Assembly: GCA_025354165.1 (NCBI GenBank)
Contig: JANXNI010000009.1
Span: 1 to 40,008, forward strand
DNA from: Burkholderiales bacterium
GTDB lineage: Bacteria > Pseudomonadota > Gammaproteobacteria > Burkholderiales > Casimicrobiaceae
Reading direction: 5' to 3'
DNA length: 40,008 bases
The notes under the pieces were generated by a model. It searched no databases, was not told the origin of the DNA, and worked only from the letters and a program-made list of their open reading frames with translations. The position numbers and the translations under genes are program-made. This document shows, piece by piece, positions 36,135-40,008 of this stretch. Each line of letters opens with the position of its first letter. The stretch's first letter is position 1.

Positions 36135-36138
36135 AATT
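36116..36138. promoter_or_regulatory. Operator-like perfect palindrome over the -35 box
   Basis: AATTTTGAC and GTCAAAATT, separated by five bases, form a perfect 9+9 inverted repeat that contains the -35 box. It is the right size for an XRE dimer, and autorepression by the 95-residue XRE protein is inferred. Confidence 0.65.
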
Positions 36139-36430
36139 ATTTACAACACAGGAGCTAGGCTACTCTCGAAACGGATCGATAACGGTCAAAATTTCAATGC
36201 ACTGCCACCATCCTGCAAATCTTCGCTGTTGAACGTCGCGCAACCTGCTTTCAGCGCTCCAATGGACTCAGGCATGTCACATCCGTCACCGCTATTTCGT
36301 CTATAGTCAACAAGCCTGTTCTCGCTGGCTGAGCACATGACGATGGCGCGCACGCAGCGCGAAGTCAACGCGCCTGCAACTCGTATGCGTATGACTACGA
36401 GCCGTATAACTAAACGTTTTAGAGGTGTCG
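36139..36430. other. Gap without a supported gene
   Basis: A minus-strand frame (36186-36440) is open but overlaps the start of the plus-strand surface protein and has no ribosome binding site. I see no other signal beyond the retron promoter region. Confidence 0.4.
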
Positions 36431-38017
36431 ATGCGATCACTATTTGTTGTTGCCACTGTTGCTGGTCTTTTGGCGACCGGTGCGTCCGCCGTAACGGTTA
36501 GCTACAACACAACCGGCTCTACGCTAAGTTGCAATGGCATCGCGGGCTGCGTGCAGAACACCTCAACTTCGGTCACGCTCAACGGCCTGACGCTTACTTA
36601 CAACTCTGGATCCGGCTCGAACGTGGTCACGCCAAGCATCATTAATCTCGGCAACCTGGTCACCACGGGCACCAGTACCAGTGCCAACCTGACCGGGCTG
36701 CAACTCACCATCAACGTGAACTCCACACCACCCGGCGCGGGCGGTGCGCTGCCGGTCAGCGGATTTTCAGGCAGCGTCAGCACCAACAACTCGGGTGGCC
36801 GTATTACGTTTTCCACCAGCAGCAGTACAACGACAACGTTTGGAACGCTTCCCGGTGTCATCATCACGGGTGCCGGTGGAACATTTACTTACCAGGTGCT
36901 GAATACCGGCCTTGGACTGGAAGCTCCCACGGTCGGCAATCCAATCGGCCAAACGTCGATCCAGGGGGCCGTGATCGCCGGCTTGCCGTCGAACCTCGCG
37001 TCGGTCAGTGCCAATGCGGGCACCACGCCGCAGACGACCTTTGTGAATAGCGCATTCACGACGGCGCTGAGCCTCACCGTGAAGGATTCAGCGAGCAATC
37101 CGGTGCCCGGCGTACCAGTCACGTTTACGTCCCCAGCCTCGGGGGCTTCCGGGGTATTCAGTGACGGTACGACGCTCATTGTGGTCAATACCAACGGGTC
37201 GGGCGTGGCATCCGCGCCATTCACTGCGAACGGAACTGCCGGTGGACCTTACTCTGTCACTGCGTCGGCGACCGGGTACGGTGCTGCGTCCTATTGGATG
37301 ACCAACTCCGCTGCGACGATCAACTACAACACGACAGGCTCTACGCTCAGCTGCAACGGCGTTGCAGGCTGCGTACAGAACACTTCGACGTCGGTCACGA
37401 TTGGTGGATTGACCATGACTTACAACTCGGGCTCCGGCTCGGGCGTGATCACGCCAAGCCTCGTAAATCTTGGCAACCTCGTAGTCACGGGAACCGGTGC
37501 CAACGTGAACGTGACCGGCCTGCAGCTCACTGTCAATGTGAATTCGACACCGCCTGGCGTCGGCGGCGCGCTACCTGTCGGCGCGCTCTCCGGGTTGCTT
37601 TCCACCAGTAATTCGTCCGTGGCGATCAACTTTTCCGGAGCCAGTTTTTCGACGTCCTTCGGCAATCTGCCCAGCGTGCCTATCAGCGGAGGCGGACGAA
37701 CGTTTTACTATCAGGTGCTGAATACGAATTTGGGCCTTCAGGCACCCACCGTCGGCAACCCCATCGGACAGACGTCAATCCAGGGGGCCGTGAGCACATT
37801 CAATCAACTCACCAGCCGTCCGCCCTGCGATCTGGACGTGGATGGCAATGGCACGTTCGACGCGTTAACCGACGGTTTGATGGTTGTGCGCGCCATGCTC
37901 GGACTGACGGGCACAGCGGTGACCGCGGGCGCGATTGGCGGCAGTCCGATTCGCGCCACCTGGGCGCAGATTCAGCCGTTCCTGAACAATAATTGCGGGA
38001 CGAACTTCGCGCCGTAG
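36431..38017 (+). CDS. Secreted protein with duplicated domain, Ig-like insert and dockerin-like tail
   Basis: This 528-residue protein has a signal peptide (1-20, ATGASA). A domain of about 160 residues occurs twice, at 23-181 and 296-453. Both copies begin YNTTGSTLSCNG(I/V)AGCVQNTS and end NPIGQTSIQGAV. Between them lies a Big-1-like Ig domain (about 185-290, with SNPVPGVPVTFTSPASG and NTNGSGVASAPFTANGTAGG). The C-terminus holds one dockerin-like unit DLDVDGNGTFDALTDGLMVV. The protein is rich in Ser, Thr, Gly and Asn. It is likely a surface adhesin-like or matrix protein. ATG 36431 is chosen over an earlier GTG because it opens the signal peptide. Confidence 0.82.
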   Translation: MRSLFVVATVAGLLATGASAVTVSYNTTGSTLSCNGIAGCVQNTSTSVTLNGLTLTYNSGSGSNVVTPSIINLGNLVTTGTSTSANLTGLQLTINVNSTPPGAGGALPVSGFSGSVSTNNSGGRITFSTSSSTTTTFGTLPGVIITGAGGTFTYQVLNTGLGLEAPTVGNPIGQTSIQGAVIAGLPSNLASVSANAGTTPQTTFVNSAFTTALSLTVKDSASNPVPGVPVTFTSPASGASGVFSDGTTLIVVNTNGSGVASAPFTANGTAGGPYSVTASATGYGAASYWMTNSAATINYNTTGSTLSCNGVAGCVQNTSTSVTIGGLTMTYNSGSGSGVITPSLVNLGNLVVTGTGANVNVTGLQLTVNVNSTPPGVGGALPVGALSGLLSTSNSSVAINFSGASFSTSFGNLPSVPISGGGRTFYYQVLNTNLGLQAPTVGNPIGQTSIQGAVSTFNQLTSRPPCDLDVDGNGTFDALTDGLMVVRAMLGLTGTAVTAGAIGGSPIRATWAQIQPFLNNNCGTNFAP

Positions 38018-38101
38018 TCAATCCCCGGGTCGGCGTTTCCGTACCGGACCGAAGCTTACGTTGGCACGCGTCTGGAGCAAAGCGCTTGACGCTCATGAGA
38101 T

Positions 38102-38223
38102 CAACAGCTTTCTGCGTCCGCCCTTATTTCATTGGGGCTGGTTTCGTTATTTTTCAGAAATCGACTTAAGGCGTTTTAACGCTTTAGCCCAATGCAAATA
38201 TGGGAAATCCGGAAAAGCTGTTG
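38102..38223 (-). repeat. MITE-like 120-bp element, copy 5
   Basis: Terminal inverted repeats CAACAGCTTTC (38102-38112) and GGAAAAGCTGTTG (38211-38223) bound a 122-bp unit with the best-preserved ends of the five copies. It lies between the surface-protein and EcsC genes. No target duplication is obvious. Confidence 0.75.
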
Positions 38224-38300
38224 GTGAAAGACTTGTCGGCCGAGCGATTTTGCGATGTGCAGCCGGACGCTCAATTACGGCCAAGTCTCAAAACTGTGGG

Positions 38301-39155
38301 ATGCTTCGCCTCGCAATGAAAACATCCGAAGGCAGCACCGCAGTGACACAAAAAAAATCGCTTCCCGCAATGACCGACATCGAAATAGACGAGCTGCGCG
38401 CCGCGAAGCTGTTGCTGGAAAATCCCGGCCTCGCAGCAAAAATCTCCAGCTTTGTCGGCACACCCATTGAGAAGGGTTTCGCCCTGCTGCCGAAGCAATG
38501 GAACACCGTCGTCAACGATGCCACACGAAAGGCGATCGAGACGGCGCTGAAGGTTGCTTTGTGGACGCTGGATAAAGGTAAAGGCGAGGCCAAGGCCGGC
38601 ACGCCATCGAACTGGTGGCACAAGCTCGCCGCCGGGGCGTCAGGTGCAGCAGGCGGCGCGCTGGGGCTCGCGGCGCTCTCGGTTGAGTTGCCGGTATCGA
38701 CGACGATTATGTTGCGCTCCATTGCCGACATCGCGCGCAGCGAAGGCGAAGACTTGAAACTCGCTGACGCCCAGCTTGAATGCGTACAAGTGCTGGCGTT
38801 GGGTGGATCGTCAAAGGATGACGACGGCACCGAAATCGGCTACTTCGCGGCGCGCACGGCGATGGCGAAGGCGGTGTCCGAAGCCGCGGCTCATTTCGCC
38901 TCGCAGGGAGTCACGCAGCACGGCGCACCGGCGATTGTTCGTCTGATCACCGTCGTCGCATCGCGATTTTCAATCGTGGTGTCTGAAAAAGCCGCCGCGC
39001 AGGCGGTACCCATCGTCGGAGCTATCGGCGGTGCGGTGATCAACACGCTGTTTATCGATCATTTTCAGGACATGGCGCGTGGCCATTTCATCGTGCGGCG
39101 GCTGGAGCGGTTGCATGGGGCCGAGGTGGTGCGCCTTGCGTACAACGACCTGTAA
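38301..39155 (+). CDS. EcsC family protein
   Basis: This product of about 284 residues matches EcsC-type proteins: IDELRAAKLLLENPGLAAKI, then ALWTLDKGKGE, and a Gly/Ala-rich region AAGASGAAGGALGLAALSVE that may touch membrane. VPIVGAIGGAVINTLFIDHF and GHFIVRRLERLHG close the chain. The function of the family is poorly known; in Bacillus EcsC accompanies an ABC transporter, which is absent here. ATG 38301 or 38316 (MKTSEGS) may be the start; the frame upstream runs into the repeat at 38102-38223. Confidence 0.85.
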   Translation: MLRLAMKTSEGSTAVTQKKSLPAMTDIEIDELRAAKLLLENPGLAAKISSFVGTPIEKGFALLPKQWNTVVNDATRKAIETALKVALWTLDKGKGEAKAGTPSNWWHKLAAGASGAAGGALGLAALSVELPVSTTIMLRSIADIARSEGEDLKLADAQLECVQVLALGGSSKDDDGTEIGYFAARTAMAKAVSEAAAHFASQGVTQHGAPAIVRLITVVASRFSIVVSEKAAAQAVPIVGAIGGAVINTLFIDHFQDMARGHFIVRRLERLHGAEVVRLAYNDL

Positions 39156-39235
39156 ATGCACGAAAAAATTTAGTTCAACCATCCGTTCTGGTCAAATTTG
39201 ACGCACAGAACTTTCGCGATCATGACTGTAAAAAA

Positions 39236-39261
39236 CAAAAAGCCGACTCGCGTCGGCTTTT
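39236..39261. terminator. Bidirectional rho-independent terminator
   Basis: GCCGAC-TCGC-GTCGGC is flanked by an A-run on the left and TTTT on the right. On the minus strand the stem is followed by TTTTTGTTTTTT, serving the tRNA; on the plus strand it can end the EcsC transcript. Confidence 0.85.
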
Positions 39262-39341
39262 CGGGTACAGTCCAGTTCTGAAATAACCCTAGCGAAGTGC
39301 TGGGGTTGGGGTACGCAGACCACCTTGACTGGCTTTTTATT

Positions 39342-39361
39342 CCAAATGCGCTTCGCGCATT

Positions 39362-39364
<3 letters not shown>
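39342..39364. repeat. Perfect 10-bp hairpin abutting the tRNA 3' end
   Basis: CCAAATGCGC and GCGCATTTGG pair perfectly around TTC. The outer bases are the tRNA's CCA end, so the stem would form only in the precursor and may guide or block 3' processing. Confidence 0.7.
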
Positions 39365-39446
<82 letters not shown>

Positions 39447-39463
39447 ATTTCAAGTTATCCGAG

Positions 39464-39493
39464 ATTATAGATTGACTACAAAAAAGTCTGCAA
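39464..39493 (-). promoter_or_regulatory. Promoter of tRNA-Leu
   Basis: On the minus strand -35 TTGCAG (39488-39493), an 18-base spacer and a consensus -10 TATAAT (39464-39469) lie 18 bases before the tRNA. It overlaps the start of the divergent gene at 39472. Confidence 0.7.
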
Positions 39494-40008
39494 AAACCGC
39501 AGCCGTTCCGGTCGCCAAGACCAACCAAAAATTGGCCGCCACCTCCTCTAAACCCGCATCCGCAAAGGCTCGACGCCCTTCTGCGGCAACGCCCCGGGCT
39601 GCTGCACCTAAACCCGCAGAACGGGTCGTTGCCAAAGCTGCGGCACGAAAGGCGGTGCGCCCGCCAGCCGCTACGGCGGCAATAAGCGCAAAAACAAGTG
39701 ACGTCGTCGCGGCTAAACCACCGAAAACGGTGAGCCGTCCCGCCGCCAAAGCGTCCGCGAGTAAACACGCGCCAACGGCAGCGAAATCGCCAAAAGTTGC
39801 GTCGTCCGCGCCGACGGCCAACGCTCCCGCGCCAGAAAAATTTTCAAAACCGAAAGCCAGCACCCACCGAAAAGGCAAAGCGGCGGCAACACAGGCTGAA
39901 CAGGTGACCACCCCAGCTGCTGCCGCTCAACGCGGGCCAGCGTCGCCTTCTGCGTCCGGATTCACTCCAAACGTGCCCGCCAACGCCGTCGTCGGCACCG
40001 TGATCGGC
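39472..40008 (+). CDS. Partial Lys/Ala/Pro-rich protein, possibly the N-terminus of RNase R
   Basis: A frame from TTG 39472 stays open to the window edge (179 codons), so it is truncated on the right. It is a basic, low-complexity chain (LTTKKSAKTAAVPVAKTNQK, repeated AKAA/PKPA stretches) that ends PANAVVGTVIG, possibly where a folded domain begins. Betaproteobacterial RNase R often has such a basic tail, and rnr commonly lies near the purA/phosphoribosyltransferase genes, often with a tRNA-Leu. The start is uncertain, as no good ribosome binding site is seen. Other basic-tailed proteins are possible. Confidence 0.45.
   Translation, partial: MTTKKSAKTAAVPVAKTNQKLAATSSKPASAKARRPSAATPRAAAPKPAERVVAKAAARKAVRPPAATAAISAKTSDVVAAKPPKTVSRPAAKASASKHAPTAAKSPKVASSAPTANAPAPEKFSKPKASTHRKGKAAATQAEQVTTPAAAAQRGPASPSASGFTPNVPANAVVGTVIG

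Noticed and set aside
36186-36440. 84-codon minus frame upstream of the surface protein
   Set aside because: It overlaps the divergent gene start and has no start signal.
36431-37800. Possible phase-variable or CRISPR-like array from the repeated DNA
   Set aside because: The repeats are two long domain copies within one reading frame, not short direct repeats with spacers. No CRISPR array or cas gene was seen anywhere in the window.

Overview
The window looks like the chromosome of a betaproteobacterium (Burkholderiales-like), GC-rich over most of its length. The evidence is two Bug/TctC-type tricarboxylate receptors, the order hisZ-purA-phosphoribosyltransferase, an ECF sigma factor paired with a Ser/Thr kinase, and several families of intergenic inverted repeats. 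No plasmid, phage or rRNA signal was seen.

Layout. 0-2 kb: a secreted seven-bladed RCC1 propeller protein with a dockerin-like tail. 2-5.7 kb: a transmembrane Ser/Thr kinase whose last TPR-like segment is out of frame, and its ECF sigma factor. 5.8-6.8 kb: an alpha/beta hydrolase with an apparent frameshift at a run of six A. 7.2-10.2 kb: the housekeeping block hisZ, purA and a phosphoribosyltransferase. 10.7-14.4 kb: a GlxA-type regulator coupled to a DJ-1-like remnant, then a di-haem peroxidase, a small lipoprotein and a DUF3703 protein. 14.4-16.7 kb: wreckage of a toxin-antitoxin pair, a DUF3237 protein and a Bug receptor. 17-21 kb: HtrA-like protease, MoxR ATPase, DUF58 and VWA genes, probably one operon. 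21.2-22.4 kb: a haem-sensor diguanylate cyclase. 22.6-27.7 kb, minus strand: a PA-domain metallopeptidase-like secreted protein, a small secreted protein, an FAH-family hydrolase and an AmpG-like MFS transporter. 28.1-34 kb, plus strand: crystallin/glycine-zipper protein, intracellular trypsin-like protease, TRAP permeases, a surface protein and a second Bug receptor. 34.0-36.2 kb: an orphan HigA-like antitoxin and a retron operon. 36.4-39.2 kb: a duplicated-domain surface protein and an EcsC protein. The window ends with tRNA-Leu(CAG) and the start of a Lys/Ala-rich protein that may be RNase R.

The strongest candidate for something new is the retron at 34.3-36.1 kb. It has a reverse transcriptase with the retron hallmarks (NAxxH, YVDD), an XRE regulator overlapping it by 4 bases, and a 75-residue protein of unknown function. 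Upstream lie a string of RNA hairpins and a promoter whose -35 box sits inside a perfect 9+9 palindrome. A 13-base inverted repeat 335 bases across and a terminator-like hairpin before the XRE gene suggest an attenuation switch or unusual ncRNA ends. A second unexplained structure is a family of about 120-bp elements with terminal inverted repeats (ACAGCTTTT...AAAAGCTGT), present in five intergenic copies.

In betaproteobacteria purA and the phosphoribosyltransferase often lie close to rnr, with a tRNA-Leu nearby. Here about 29 kb of accessory genes separates them, which suggests the middle of the window is an insertion or the product of rearrangement. All assignments come from reading motifs by eye; no database search was run.
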